Source: Lytechinus variegatus
Lineage: Eukaryota; Echinodermata; Echinoidea; Temnopleuroida; Toxopneustidae
Direction of reading: 5' to 3'
Assembly: GCF_018143015.1 (NCBI RefSeq)
Contig: NC_054750.1
Coordinates: 1,097,501 to 1,161,500, forward strand
DNA length: 64,000 bases
Positions 1 to 10,299 of this stretch are shown piece by piece (within the stretch, counting starts at the first letter, position 1; each line of letters starts with the position of its first letter). The position numbers were made by a program, and so were the translations under genes. The notes under the pieces are model-generated. The model saw only the letters and a list, made by a program, of their open reading frames with translations, was not told where the DNA came from and did not search any database.

Positions 1-229
1 ACCGGGCTTGCAGCCAGGGGAAATTATGCAGAATCCGACTAGTAAGCATTATCATTAATGAACTTTTCCCTCCCAAACCCACCCCCGGGGGTATCAGAGT
101 ATTGGATTGGATGTAGGCCTATATACATGAGGACTGTCATGACTGTTAGAACATGAATCAAAAGTAGACTTATTCTGAGAAAACCATACACATGTAATGT
201 ATTATTGCTTCAAATTCAAACTGATTTCA

Positions 230-543
230 AAGGCCCGTATTCTGATAGCAGGTTTAACTTAAACTCAGGTTTAAAGTTGTGGTTCAAGTATGGATAGCCA
301 ATCGTTACATAAATCACTAACAGTAGAGATATCATACTTCAGCTCATTTGGCTCTCAAATCATTCATAATTGTCTAGGAAGTATAAATAGATGATTTTCT
401 TCACCATCGATGAATCAGGAAAGAGCACAGTAAACATAAGAACATACAACTTAATAAAGATTTTGATACTTTTGGCTTTCCATACTTAAACCATAACTTT
501 AAACCGGAGTTTAAGTTAAACCTGACTTCAGAATACGGGCCTT
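230..543. repeat. Foldback MITE, AAGGCCCGTATTCTGA ends
   Basis: Inverted arms 230-294 and 480-543. The outer 16 bp are exact complements, and the match continues imperfectly through the GTTTAACTTAAACTC-like stretch. The centre is unrelated AT-rich sequence. No convincing target-site duplication was found. A diverged relative lies at 60955-61305. Confidence 0.75.
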
Positions 544-1100
544 AGGAGTGAAGGGGCGGAAGAGGGAGGGTGGGACTGGGGCAGTCCTTAGAACAAATGC
601 ACACCCCCTCGAAATGTGGAAGATTACACTTGATAAGAATTGTAAGTCCATGATATCAAAACCGTTAAATGTTGGCATCTTGGGAGGCTTCATAGTTTTT
701 TTTTTAATTCCTGATTCATGCCATTGAAAATTGATACTCTCTGTGGGTGTTTAATAAAGCTCTTCCGAAAGTAACTCACGACCTCAAACACGACTAGAAC
801 ACTTTTAGGTGGTAGTTAGCTACATAATATAGATTATGTAGCACAAGAAGGGTCCCAGTCGTGCGTAAAGTCAACAGCTTAATGTAAATGTCACTGGCAA
901 TACATAAAGAACTCATTAAAAAATGTATGTTAATATGCAAAAACAGTTATTTATCTTATTCTTATTTCCCTTATTTTGTCGTATATCGTATTACGATATA
1001 CTTCTCCCAGCATAGATCTGCGGACGCGCTCTTTGCGTCAAGCAATTCACTCAATTTTGCTGACATTTCAAATTTGTTAATCTACAGCTGTTTTCTTCAG
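544..1100 (+). other. Intron sequence upstream of the adhesion GPCR exon
   Basis: No recognisable gene. It ends in a pyrimidine-rich acceptor, TTTTCTTCAG, at 1091-1100. An open frame from 888 runs through this junction, but its first 71 codons look like translated intron, not receptor. Confidence 0.5.
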
Positions 1101-1805
1101 AGGTGGCCGGCAATCGGTGGTCTTCTTATTCCAATAGCTCTCATCCTTCTCGCCAACATAATCATCTTTGGCCTCGTCGTCCGCCGCTTGTTCAAATCCG
1201 CCAACGTTCGTTCCAAACGCGACTCGATTCCGAACAGCCGCAAGGCTTCTAATGAACGCGTCAAGAACGCAATCAGCCTCCTCATTCTGTTCGGCTTAAC
1301 CTGGGTCACGGGGTATCTGACCTTGATAAACACCACCAGCCAAGTCATCCAGACACTCTTCATTGTCTTCAACTCTCTTCAGGGCTTCTTCATCTTCGTC
1401 CTCTACTGCGCAAAGAACCCAGCAGTGCGGGCGTACTGGGCCAGGATGTGCGGATGCGGCAGAAACTCGCCAAAGGACAGTACTACCGGTTCCCATACAG
1501 GAAGACCAACAAGTCACCTTAGCTCCTCGACCAACATTCATGAATATTCGTCCTCTATGGCGCATTTCTCCCAGGTAGGAAAGGACGATGATCCGAAGAA
1601 TCCAGCATATAATGAGTACCAGACTGGCGTTCATGACAATCCGGCCTACGAGGAGATTGAAGAAGGTGTCGAAGTGTCCGATCCGACCGGAAAGTATCCC
1701 GGTAAGACCTCAAACGACCAGTCAGCTGTCGGTCCAACCTACGAGGTAATCGAGGAAGGCAGTGCTGCTGACCCAGGCTATGATTACCCCACCCTTGAAA
1801 ACTAA
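1101..1805 (+). CDS. Adhesion GPCR, 3'-terminal exon (TM5-TM7 and tail)
   Basis: This is the C-terminal part of a class B2 (adhesion/GAIN-type) seven-transmembrane receptor at the plasma membrane. From the acceptor at 1100 the exon encodes about 234 residues. TM5 is residues 3-28 (LLIPIALILLANIIIFG), followed by a basic third intracellular loop. TM6 contains LILFGLTWVTGYLTLI. TM7 contains FNSLQGFFIFVLYC, the usual family signature, and is followed by KNPAVRAYW. A 130-residue tail carries repeated tyrosine motifs: NPAY twice, YEEI (1647-1658), YEVI (1740-1751) and YDYPTL near the C-terminus. The stop codon is TAA at 1803-1805. Upstream exons (GAIN domain, TM1-TM4) lie outside the window, so the ligand-binding part is unknown. 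The family call is secure; the exact exon start could shift by a codon. Confidence 0.87.
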   Translation, partial: RWPAIGGLLIPIALILLANIIIFGLVVRRLFKSANVRSKRDSIPNSRKASNERVKNAISLLILFGLTWVTGYLTLINTTSQVIQTLFIVFNSLQGFFIFVLYCAKNPAVRAYWARMCGCGRNSPKDSTTGSHTGRPTSHLSSSTNIHEYSSSMAHFSQVGKDDDPKNPAYNEYQTGVHDNPAYEEIEEGVEVSDPTGKYPGKTSNDQSAVGPTYEVIEEGSAADPGYDYPTLEN

Positions 1806-2047
1806 TTTTGCAATATGGCACTGTTTTACAAAATATAATTTTCCTACAAGAAATATGCAAAATACTATTATTTAAAAAAAAAGGAACATACTGAATTGTC
1901 AAGAATAAGACGAACGCATGAATATTCTTTCATTTGAATGAAAATGCATTTTATATATTGACGTTGCTGGCTTTCCGTAGTTGTAGTTGGTCGGATAGGA
2001 ACTAATTGCAAAAGTGTGGAATTCTCTCGGGGGGGGTAGCCTATGAT

Positions 2048-2283
2048 CATGGGCAGAAATCCCAGGGGGACAGGGTGACGTGTTCCCCTACCCAAAATAG
2101 TAGGGGTCACAATATCAAATGTCCCCCTACTATTTTCGGACTTTTATGATGGAAAGAAAGAAATTGAAATAAAATGTGTATTTTGTACGAGATGAACCTT
2201 ACTTATTGGGTGATATTTTTTTTTGCTTGTCAAATTTTCCAGCCCCTGGTCCCCCTACCTTTGGGGACAGATTTCCGCCCTTG
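2048..2283. mobile_element. hAT-type MITE with 8-bp target duplication
   Basis: Ends are CATGGGCAGAAAT and ATTTCCGCCCTTG (imperfect inverted repeat). They are flanked by the exact 8-bp direct repeat CCTATGAT (2040-2047 and 2284-2291). The 8-bp duplication and CA...TG termini fit the hAT superfamily. It has no coding capacity. A longer relative sits at 58218-58557. Here it probably lies in the receptor's 3' UTR. Confidence 0.82.
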
Positions 2284-2514
2284 CCTATGATACGGCACTA
2301 TATCTCTCCTGCAAATGATAGAAATCGGTCTTAACGTGCTTAAAGAGATTGAAATCATTTTTTTTTAATTTTATGTCTATTTTATCAATTCACCTGACAC
2401 CTATACAGTTACTTTCAAAAGATACCTCTGCAGAATTATATTAAAAGGGATAATTTAAATCATGGAAATATAACTCAGCAACATCTAATTTTTGCAGGCT
2501 CTTTGTACATAGAA

Positions 2515-2531
2515 AATAAATCATAAATAAA
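2515..2531 (+). terminator. Candidate polyadenylation signals of the receptor
   Basis: Two AATAAA hexamers (2515-2520 and 2526-2531) are the first canonical signals I see after the stop codon at 1805. The implied 3' UTR is about 700 nt and would contain the MITE at 2048-2283. No transcript evidence. Confidence 0.35.
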
Positions 2532-3280
2532 TGTTGACCCTTGGTGCTGCTTATTAGACCGGTGATTTAAAAAAATGAAACATTCAATTATTTTCAATTA
2601 TACAAGTTTGTGAATCCTAACAAGAATAGAAATGATCAAGATGGGTTACTTGTATAGTTAAGTAAATATAATTGTAAATTCTTTTGATAGCTTTTTCAAG
2701 AAACAAGATGGATGGTTGATTTATTTTCACTTTATGTTTTTCACGTGGCAGGTCCATGGTAAATGTGTATGTTTAAAAGCCAATTAAATGTGCTTCTCAC
2801 GGTCTCATTTTAGTTATGTTGATTATGGACTTACACATGTAAATATATGTGACTTGCATTTTCTATTTTGGCATGATGTTCAGATTTTTATGTTTGATGT
2901 ACAATACGACCTTTCTTATACAGAAGATGTACGTTTAGTGAAAATGTGCACTTTACAAGCTTCGAATATTATCATCATTATTGTTCTCTTATCATTAAAT
3001 TTACGTTAACAGACAAATGAACTCAAAGGGTGGTCATGATGAAATACATCGTGGAAATACACATGTTTATATTTTTGTTCGGTTTGATATAAGATATCAT
3101 AATCGGCTCGTGAAGAAGTATAAAGCTTTGTTCACAATTGTATTTTTTTTTGCATTAGGCAGAATATAATATGCTATTGTGCTAAAAAAACCAATTTAGA
3201 GGTTTTGTTGAAAAACTCGCCGAACCAAACAATTGGCATAAACTATTGTTTCATATTTTAGTATATACTGAGCCATGTTA
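2532..3280. other. AT-rich intergenic, nothing recognised
   Basis: No splice-flanked open frame, repeat boundary or RNA gene was recognised. The open frame at 2788-3009 has no recognisable domain and is probably chance. Confidence 0.5.
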
Positions 3281-3285
3281 CTCTT

Positions 3286-3442
3286 CAGGGACCGCAGAAC
3301 GGTTTTTGAAAGAGGGGTTGAGCCCAAAGTAGGGGACTGACCATGCAAAAAATAAAAAACGGACTGTCATTTACGTTTTTGAACATGGTTTTGGAAAAAA
3401 GTGGGTCTGAAGCCCCCCCCCCCCCCCGGTTCCCAGCCCCTG
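3286..3442. mobile_element. MITE, CAGGG/CCCTG ends, 5-bp duplication CTCTT
   Basis: Ends are CAGGGACCGCAGA and CAGCCCCTG, flanked by the exact 5-bp repeat CTCTT (3281-3285 and 3443-3447). The interior has the phrases CTGACCATGCAAAAAAT and TTTTTGAACATGG plus a polyC run, shared with the copies at 20885-22262 and 28110-28265. The 5-bp duplication with CAGGG ends suggests an hAT5-like group (inference). Confidence 0.8.
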
Positions 3443-3449
3443 CTCTTAG

Positions 3450-4100
3450 CTAGAAGAAAATACAGTGTAATTTCTGGTTTTTAACATGATTTAAAATGTA
3501 GGATTATTTTAAAATGCGGTTGTAAATACATTTTACTCTGTAGATATATTTTGGAGTCTTTCCTGAACTACCTATTTTATATACATTTCATTGACGCTGG
3601 TATGGATTGATGGCTCTGGGATATAGGTCTACAGAAATCTACTCGGAAAAGTAATTTCATTGTTAAATTGATTCAAAATATACTTTTTTAATCAGTCTAA
3701 ATCAAAGGCTAGTTCATACAATCTTGCATTCGGGTTATAGTTTTATAGTGAGTGCAATCATCATTTTTTTTAATTGGTGATAGTTGAGCTAATGCATTGT
3801 ACGATCTATATCCTGCAAGTTAACTATATAACGCTATTTGGGTGCTTTCGTTTTGCTGTTGTTTATGTGACTAATTTTCATTGCGCAGAATGAATTACAG
3901 AGTACATGTATACACAAATATTGGAATATCCACTGTATAAAATTAGGGTCTTTTTCAGTGTATGAGATTGAAATTATAATAATGCCTTTTAACTTAGATA
4001 GCCACTTCCACTTGGATATTGCATAGGCTACATGAAAATATGTTATAATTGTTCTCCTCCATTCTAATACGTCGGACGCCTGCCTGACAATAGGCATATA
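3450..4100. other. AT-rich intergenic, nothing recognised
   Basis: No gene or repeat boundary was recognised here. Confidence 0.5.
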
Positions 4101-4102
4101 TA

Positions 4103-4157
4103 GGTTCTAACCCACAACCTCCAGTTCAAGAGGCGGACGCTCTACAACGGGGCCGCC
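4103..4157 (-). repeat. tRNA-derived SINE head fragment
   Basis: Read on the minus strand it has an A-box-like GTTGTAGAGCG, an anticodon-arm-like segment and a B-box-like GGTTGTGGGTTAGAACC. The acceptor ends do not pair and the piece is only 55 nt, so it is not a functional tRNA gene. Confidence 0.6.
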
Positions 4158-4601
4158 AAATAAAGTTTTCGATAACGAATGATTCTGAGTCATCTAGTTT
4201 ATATTTATACCGTAGCTTTACATATGAATGTATATATGCTAATGTGGTTACAAAGTGAATAGTTTCGCTCTTATGCTGCCTGGAACAGAATATACTCAGA
4301 AGGAATCGTATACCCTGTAAATTCTCTTTTCTTATGTATTTCGAACAACTAGTGACATCCTAGTGAATGTGAAAGTCTGAAGGATAGATTTTATCTACGA
4401 CAGAAGGTTTTTGAGAATGTTGTTCAAGAATGGCATGATGAGAAATATTATTTTAATAATTATCTCCAAGACAGAATGGGAATGATGTTTTCCGAATATT
4501 TATATTTTGATCAATTTTTCTTTTAGGATTAACAAGGAATTGTAGAATGAGAGAATGGGAGACGGTAGAAACGTGAGAGAAAAAATGAGAGAGGGGGAGC
4601 A

Positions 4602-4622
4602 AACACCCCCCCCCCCCCCCTT
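4602..4622. repeat. Poly-C tract
   Basis: An uninterrupted run of C after a purine-rich stretch; a simple repeat. Confidence 0.8.
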
Positions 4623-4925
4623 ACACACACGCATAATATAAAACGCTGACATTTCATCAACATCGGACGTAATATAAGAAACACATGACGTTTTTAATTG
4701 CTCTTAATTTGAAAAAAAAGTTATATGCACATCCTGGACTGAAAGGCGAATGAGGAGACGAATGCCAGCTCCCACTTACTATTTCTTTTGCATATTTTCA
4801 TTTTATTGACTTTGAAATATCCTATTTGTTTTCTCGTGATATATATTCTACGGAAACGAGGAAATGCCCATGTTGCAACCTCTTGTGATTCATAAAAAAA
4901 TGTTTCCAAAATGTGAAATATTATA

Positions 4926-5200
4926 CAGTGCGTCCCAGAATAAACGAAACCGAGATTTAGCGATCGTTTATCATAACTTAATCATAAATAGAATAGAAAA
5001 ATGACCTACCAATAATTTAAAGCTTAGAATCTCCTCTTTCATCTGATATTACTTAGGTTATTTCTTATTCACGCATGAGCGAGCAAAAACAATTTGAAGA
5101 AAGGATACCAAAAACTCATTTGGAGGGGGTATCTGGGTTTCAAAAAGAAAACCACATTTTTGAAAAGTTCAATATCTGCTCTTTAATTTGGTACCTCAAT
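4926..5200. repeat. End of a dispersed DNA element (CAGTGCGTCCCAGAA)
   Basis: Starts CAGTGCGTCCCAGAATAAAC, which looks like a transposon terminus. I could not find the matching inverted end downstream, so the right boundary is undefined. Confidence 0.35.
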
Positions 5201-5628
5201 TACAGAAAATGGTCAAGAAATAAAAAAGTTCTGGTCATTTAAAATGACCAGATAATTTCATGAGATAAATGTGTTTTCACCGGTTTCCCACAGAAGCTTT
5301 CGCATGGTGAACAATAGATTTAATGCATGGCTGATCGTCAACAAAACGGAGTGTCGAGTGAGTTTGAAAGCCAGCCTGGAGAACCTCTTCATTTTATGAA
5401 ATTATTGAACACAAAGTAATTCAGAATCTATGCCATATTCATTTCTGTTTCGGTTTGTGGTAACTCCCATAGGAACTCGGCAGGACAGCATCTTTTGCTG
5501 GTAAACGCCAAGCTGGTATATAACCAATTACCTTGGAAACATTTTACGTCTAGGTTAATCAGTCATAGTGGCTGAAATAATAGACGACAGATATCACTCT
5601 TGGGCCTTTTTATCAAAGTGGAGACAAT

Positions 5629-5694
5629 GGCAGAGTTGGGATTCGAACTCACAACATTACGATTATGAGTCCATTGCTCAAACCACTGGACCAC
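5629..5694 (-). repeat. tRNA-Met-like SINE head
   Basis: The minus strand shows a D-arm/A-box (AGTGGTTTGAGCAATGG), an anticodon loop CTCATAA with anticodon CAT, and a perfect B-box GTTCGAATC. The acceptor stem does not pair (GTGGTCC against CTCTGCC), so this is a SINE head or pseudo-tRNA. It abuts the next element. Confidence 0.6.
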
Positions 5695-5699
5695 ATATA

Positions 5700-6557
5700 G
5701 GGGAAAGCGGGGTATTAAGTGGTGACACTTTTTGCATTTTGCATGTTAGAATTGATAAGACTAATAATATTGCAGAAATGAGCACCTTGCCTTTAAATTT
5801 GATTTTTGGGAAATATATTTCACCTATATATAACTTCCTACCCCTACACTGAAAGTCATTGTGACCTTTGAGAAAAAAAGATGTCAAATTGCTCAACTTG
5901 CCCCATCTGTGGGGTAAGTTGTGCCATCTTCTGGGGTGAGTTGAGCCACAAAAACTATGTACATAATGTATGCGGGAAGAACCAGCATGTCATTGTATTA
6001 TTTAAAGTCTTTTCACTTGCTAATCATCCATAAATACCAACACCCTCTAAAAGTAATAGAACTGTCATGTGAATAAGCTCCTTTCTGCCTGCATTTCAAT
6101 GGCTTTTTAAGGTTTATTGGTTTTTGTTTATTATATATTACCATAACAATTACCATGGCTCAACTTGCCCCATGTTGGCTGGCTCAAGTTACCCCAGTCC
6201 GAACTTCATGCGATATTTTCACATCCACACATTTCTTATGCATCCATCGTGTAAATACTATTACAAGAATGAGAATCCATACCTGTACTAACAATATGGT
6301 TCTTATTACTTTATTATATTTAAAGACGAGTATGGGTAAAAAACACTAATCTATTTCACACTTTTTTTTACTTTTTTGGCTGAAATGTATTTTCCCTCTA
6401 AAAAAAGTAATTTTAGTTTCAAAGTTGAAAACAATGTGGTGGGGTTAAGGGTTATGTAATGGGTCACCAATACATGACACCACCACAATATCTGACTCAT
6501 TATTGGCCTGGGGTGGTGGCTCAACTTGCCCCTATTCTCAACTTACCCCGCCTTCCC
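5700..6557. mobile_element. Non-autonomous DNA element, GGGGAAAGCGGGGTA ends
   Basis: The left end GGGGAAAGCGGGGTATTAAG is matched inversely by CAACTTACCCCGCCTTCCC at 6539-6557. The word CTCAACTTGCCCC and its complement recur inside (about 5893, 5935, 6156, 6183 and 6519). Open frames inside it are repeat-derived. Confidence 0.65.
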
Positions 6558-6792
6558 GGACTGTTTTACAACACTGACCGACTCTATTGAAATGCTCACA
6601 AAAAACGAGTTTCCTAGAAGTTCAAACAATACTAAGGTTCTAACCCAGTATTTTTTTAATTGCGTGTAATGATTCATCAATCACTATCAAAAGAAAGTAC
6701 TCTTCGTCATAAGCTATGGTTTTATGCACACACATGTCATTCATTTCAGTTAGTTAAAAAAAAGCACAGTAAATCTCCAAAGGTCAACTCAC

Positions 6793-6881
6793 CGGTGGTG
6801 CCGAATTACTACTAAAGATACTATTCTGTAATGAACGAACTACTCTGCCACTGATAGGTTCTGGCTCTGCTGCTCTAAAAC
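6793..6881 (-). CDS. Candidate internal exon of an unidentified minus-strand gene
   Basis: On the minus strand an 89-nt segment is bounded by a good acceptor (pyrimidine-rich tract, TTTGTATCATCAG) and a strong donor (CCACCG|GTGAGT). Only one reading frame is open throughout: 2 nt plus 29 codons, beginning FRAAEPEPISGRVVRS. I do not recognise the peptide and found no partner exons. It may be a real small exon or a chance match. Confidence 0.3.
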
Positions 6882-6899
6882 CTGATGATACAAAATATA

Positions 6900-7295
6900 A
6901 AGAAATAATGAAGATATTAATAACATAAATTTGCTTAGAACAACCGTTGCCAAAAACGGGGAAAAGGAGAAAAAGAGGGAGAAAAACGTGGTGGGAAAAA
7001 TAAATTATTGTTCATTATAATGTTATATTATTAATATGACAATAACTTTATGAAACATAATTTGCTCAGGGCCAATGTCTTCATTGTTCATGTTGCTCGC
7101 ATTGTCTGTTTAACGAGATACATAATCCTGTTGTGCTAAAACCTCCTGCTTTCAAGTCAATATACACCAAATATATTTCCTCGCACTTCGGATTATTATT
7201 GTTTTATGTAGTGACATGATTCTTTTTCATGACTACTTAGAGTGATTGCCCCATTTTTAGTTCTTAATATAAAACATTTCCTGTCTGTGCTTACG
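6900..7295. other. Intergenic, nothing recognised
   Basis: AT-rich sequence with no recognised gene, repeat or RNA. Confidence 0.5.
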
Positions 7296-7426
7296 TTCGC
7301 ATTAGCGGATTGGTGAAATACGTCTGCTCTTCATGAATTCCTAAAATCAGTCCTTTAAAATATCCCTGTTTGGGTCAATATACACAAAAATTTCAGCTCG
7401 CGCATCGCGCTCGCATTATTTGGATA
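7296..7426 (+). repeat. CTCGCG-CGCTCGCATTATTTG repeat unit, left of Harbinger
   Basis: One unit of about 125 bp: a GATTGGTGAAATACGT-like start, CTTCATGAATTCCTA, then CAGCTCGCGCATCGCGCTCG. The array resumes at 10300, so the Harbinger element inserted between units. Confidence 0.65.
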
Positions 7427-8129
7427 TGCTAGGTTCACACCAACGCCGCTTTGATGGCGCTTTAAAGCGGCGTGCAAAGCGGCGGCAAAGCGTAACAAAG
7501 CTTCATTAAAGCGTAAAGACCGTAATAGAGCATGAGAAAGCTTTGAGCAATTCGGGACATTCGGCAAGAGCGCCAGAATTTTTTAAACTGTTTAAAAATT
7601 TGAGGCGATCTGTCACGGATTGAGAAAAGAGGGAAGAGCGTATTAAAGCTTATCAAAGTCGTAGGAAAGCTTGATAGAGTTTAAGAGAGCTTGGTTCAAA
7701 GCGGTGACCCCACTTTTGATACTTTGCCCATAGGCCTACAGTTAAGGATTCGTTCAGCCTGATTACAGACCTTTGCAAGAAGTACTTATAACACAAAAAA
7801 CACTGAATGTGATTTTGGTATTTTTGGATCAGTTACTAAATGAAGAGTTGGTCTTTTCAATGAAACAAAAAAATAATGAAAGAAAAACGACCAGAAGTGT
7901 ACCGGGCATTTTTTAATGGGACATCCTGTATAAAACATAATAAAATAGAAAAGGCAATAGAATAAAAAAAAATAAATAGAAAAACTGTTTAAAACTACAA
8001 GTTTTCCACAAAGTTTTTTTCTATCTATTTTTTTTTATTATATGTCATTTTTTAATTCTATAATGTTTTATATTTTATTTCCTTTGTTTTATTTTCTCTT
8101 TAACGATAAGGGTATTTATCTCACATATA

Positions 8130-8176
8130 AAATTGATTTTCTTACTAATTTTTTTAATTAGTAAGAAAATCAATTT
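8130..8176. repeat. Perfect short hairpin in Harbinger 3' region
   Basis: About 19-bp arms (AAATTGATTTTCTTACTAA and its complement) flank a T-rich loop. It lies in an AT-rich stretch downstream of the transposase pseudogene. Function unknown. Confidence 0.7.
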
Positions 8177-8560
8177 GTAATAGTTTGTAATAATCAATTT
8201 AACCAAAAAATGCGTTTTTTTTATCTTTAATCGTACATGTCTAAATTTCAAATTCTGCAACTTGATTCCTTTAAATTTTCACTCCTGATTTACAATAGTA
8301 GTATTATCTGGTTTTTCATGGGTAAGAAATCAATAAAGCCTGTATTTATATTTTTACAAGCAGATGAAATACATAACAACAACTATAACATCAATAATAA
8401 TAATTGCATCTTCATAAGTACACACAATACAAAAATTATTTTAAACTTTTATTAAAAGTAAACGAAGTGGGCATATGGGAGTATGTTCTTATTTCCAGAC
8501 ACAAAAGTCTTTATCTTCATCATTTGCTTCTGACGATATCTGAGCCACTCCTTTCTTGAC

Positions 8561-9937
8561 TCAATCAGGAAGTACCACCCCAGCCATTCTTTGTTGCCAG
8601 TCAACAGCACCCACTGGAGAGTATTCTGTGAGATGATCTCTCTGATGTCTGGCATCCACATTGGCGAGGTTTCCCCTTGCAGGTGGTTGCGGAACATCTT
8701 CCCAGTGAGGTCCACCTCTCCTGGCCCCTAGTGCGAAGCTGTGCTCTTCATCTTCGTGGTCCACCGCATTGGCTGCCAGCGCCACCCTCTTCCTCAGCAG
8801 GTTGTGGAGCTCCACAACAGTCTCCACCAACTCTGTGACGTTATCTACCTTCTGTTCCAGTATTCTCAACAGGCACCAGAACCTTTTTGTCATGATGCCA
8901 AAGGCATTCTCCACCACTCTTTCCCCCTTGAGATCCTGTAGTTGCAGATCCTCTGTTCATCTGTCATCCCTCTTCTGCTGTATGGCTTCATCATGTAGCT
9001 CTTCAGGGCAAAAGCATCGTCACCCAGGATGAAGTAGGGAATATCAAGCTGATTTTCTCCAGGGAGGGGGCATGATGGGGGCAGCCCTATGGACCCATCT
9101 TCTAGGCATTCGAAAAGCTCAGAGTCAGACATGTGTCATTTACCTCCCAGCTCAATCCAGATGAACTTGTACTCTGCATCTACCAATGCCAGCAGTGGTA
9201 TAGAGAAGAAGCCCTTATAGTTGTGGTAGAGACTGTCTGTGATTGCTGGCTTCTTAATGGCTGTGTGCTTTCCATCCAAGGTACCAATTGCATGGGGGAT
9301 ATTCCATCTCTGTTCAAACTGCTGGGCAAGGGTGCTCCATGCTTCAGGGGTGGTAGGTATGTTGGAGACCTCATCTTTATACGCCTCTACAATGGCCCTG
9401 CACACTCCTGGAATCAACTCTGATATGGTTGAGATACCACATCTGAAACCATATGCCAGTGATCTGTAGTTGTCCCCAGTGGCCAGATGTCTCAAGGTGA
9501 TTGCCAGGCCAGCGGACAAAGGGTGCCTGTAGTTAGTCTCTTGCTTCTGGATGACTGGTGCAACTCTCGCAAGGATCTCATCGAACACCTCAGGGGTTAC
9601 TCTGGTGAACATTGTGAAGGCAACAGGGTCCTCTAACCGCGGTTGTGTGTCTAAGAGGATAGTGTACTGGCCATACTGCTGTCTTCTTTCTTCAGTGAGC
9701 CATGGCCTGGTCCAGCAGCACCTGATGAATGGTCTTCTCCCTCCTGCTGGTAGTTCAATCTCCTCTTGTCTTTGCAGTTCTTTCTCTCTCCTCTGCCTAG
9801 AGGGCTATCATGTAGTTATACAGCAGGGAGACAAAGGTCAAGTCTACATCATAAGATGGTTCATAGTCTGGTACATATTGAACTTCCATATCTCGTTCTT
9901 TTGCCAAAGATGTAATGATTCCGTGTATCTGCTGCAT
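8561..9937 (-). pseudogene. HARBI1-like transposase, inactivated
   Basis: Encodes the DDE nuclease of a Harbinger element (DDE_Tnp_4 family). The minus-strand reading starts with an ATG at 9937-9935 and runs 46 codons to a TAG (9799-9797). Past a small indel near 9778-9790 it is open again: RPFIRCCWTRPWLTEERR, then YGQYTILLDTQPRLEDP. The core follows, with catalytic Asp in GTLDGKH (codon 9276-9274) and Asp in LVDAEYKF (9180-9178). A TGA (9138-9136) interrupts just after IELGG. The frame resumes with [12 protein letters not shown] and [11 protein letters not shown], then shifts by one base near 8925, just before the VENAFG motif with the catalytic Glu. It ends with GAVDWQQRMAG and a stop at 8561. 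There are two nonsense codons and two frameshifts, while all three catalytic residues are still recognisable. Confidence 0.9.
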
Positions 9938-10299
9938 CTTTATATACTATGGATCAGAGGCGGGATGCAATCAGAATCTCGAATATGTCATTTCATGACA
10001 GAGCTTGACAGACCCTATTAATGCACAAGAGATCTTGATAATCGTATCAGAGCGTTATTTAAAGCGTGATAAGCGCATCAAAGCATATCAAAGCGTGATT
10101 TAAAGCGTAATAAACCCTGATCAATCGGCATCATAGCGTGAGAAGCCGTAGCGATTCGGGAAATAATATGTCGCACAAGCGGGAACGAGCATAACATATC
10201 CGATGAGATCGTGAAAAAAAATTTAAGAGTAAAAAAAAAATAACGCCGAATTGATCGCCGATTTAAAGCGCGGCATTCGCCGTTGGTGTGAACATAGCA

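Larger units (their letters stand above)
7427..10299 (-). mobile_element. PIF/Harbinger DNA transposon, degenerate
   Basis: The termini read TGCTAGGTTCACACCAACG on the left and, inverted, TGCTATGTTCACACCAACG on the right. Candidate 3-bp target copies are ATA (left) and TTA (right); neighbouring array units carry TTA here, which fits the TWA preference of Harbinger elements. Subterminal regions on both sides are loaded with the word AAAGCGT (about 7455-7530 and 10040-10140), a plausible transposase-binding array. The nuclease pseudogene is at 8561-9937 on the minus strand. I found no Myb/SANT-like second gene, so the copy is immobile in cis. Confidence 0.87.

Noticed and set aside
888..1100. 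N-terminal extension of the receptor exon (71 codons before RWPAIGG)
   Set aside because: No homology to a GPCR, a strong acceptor at 1091-1100, and AT-rich intron-like composition.
5629..5694. tRNA-Met gene (anticodon CAT)
   Set aside because: Acceptor stem does not pair and the length is short; it is a SINE head abutting another repeat.
8075..8455. Candidate second (Myb-like) Harbinger gene
   Set aside because: The open frames are AT-driven, Lys/Ile/Asn-rich, and contain no tryptophan-repeat pattern of a SANT/Myb domain.
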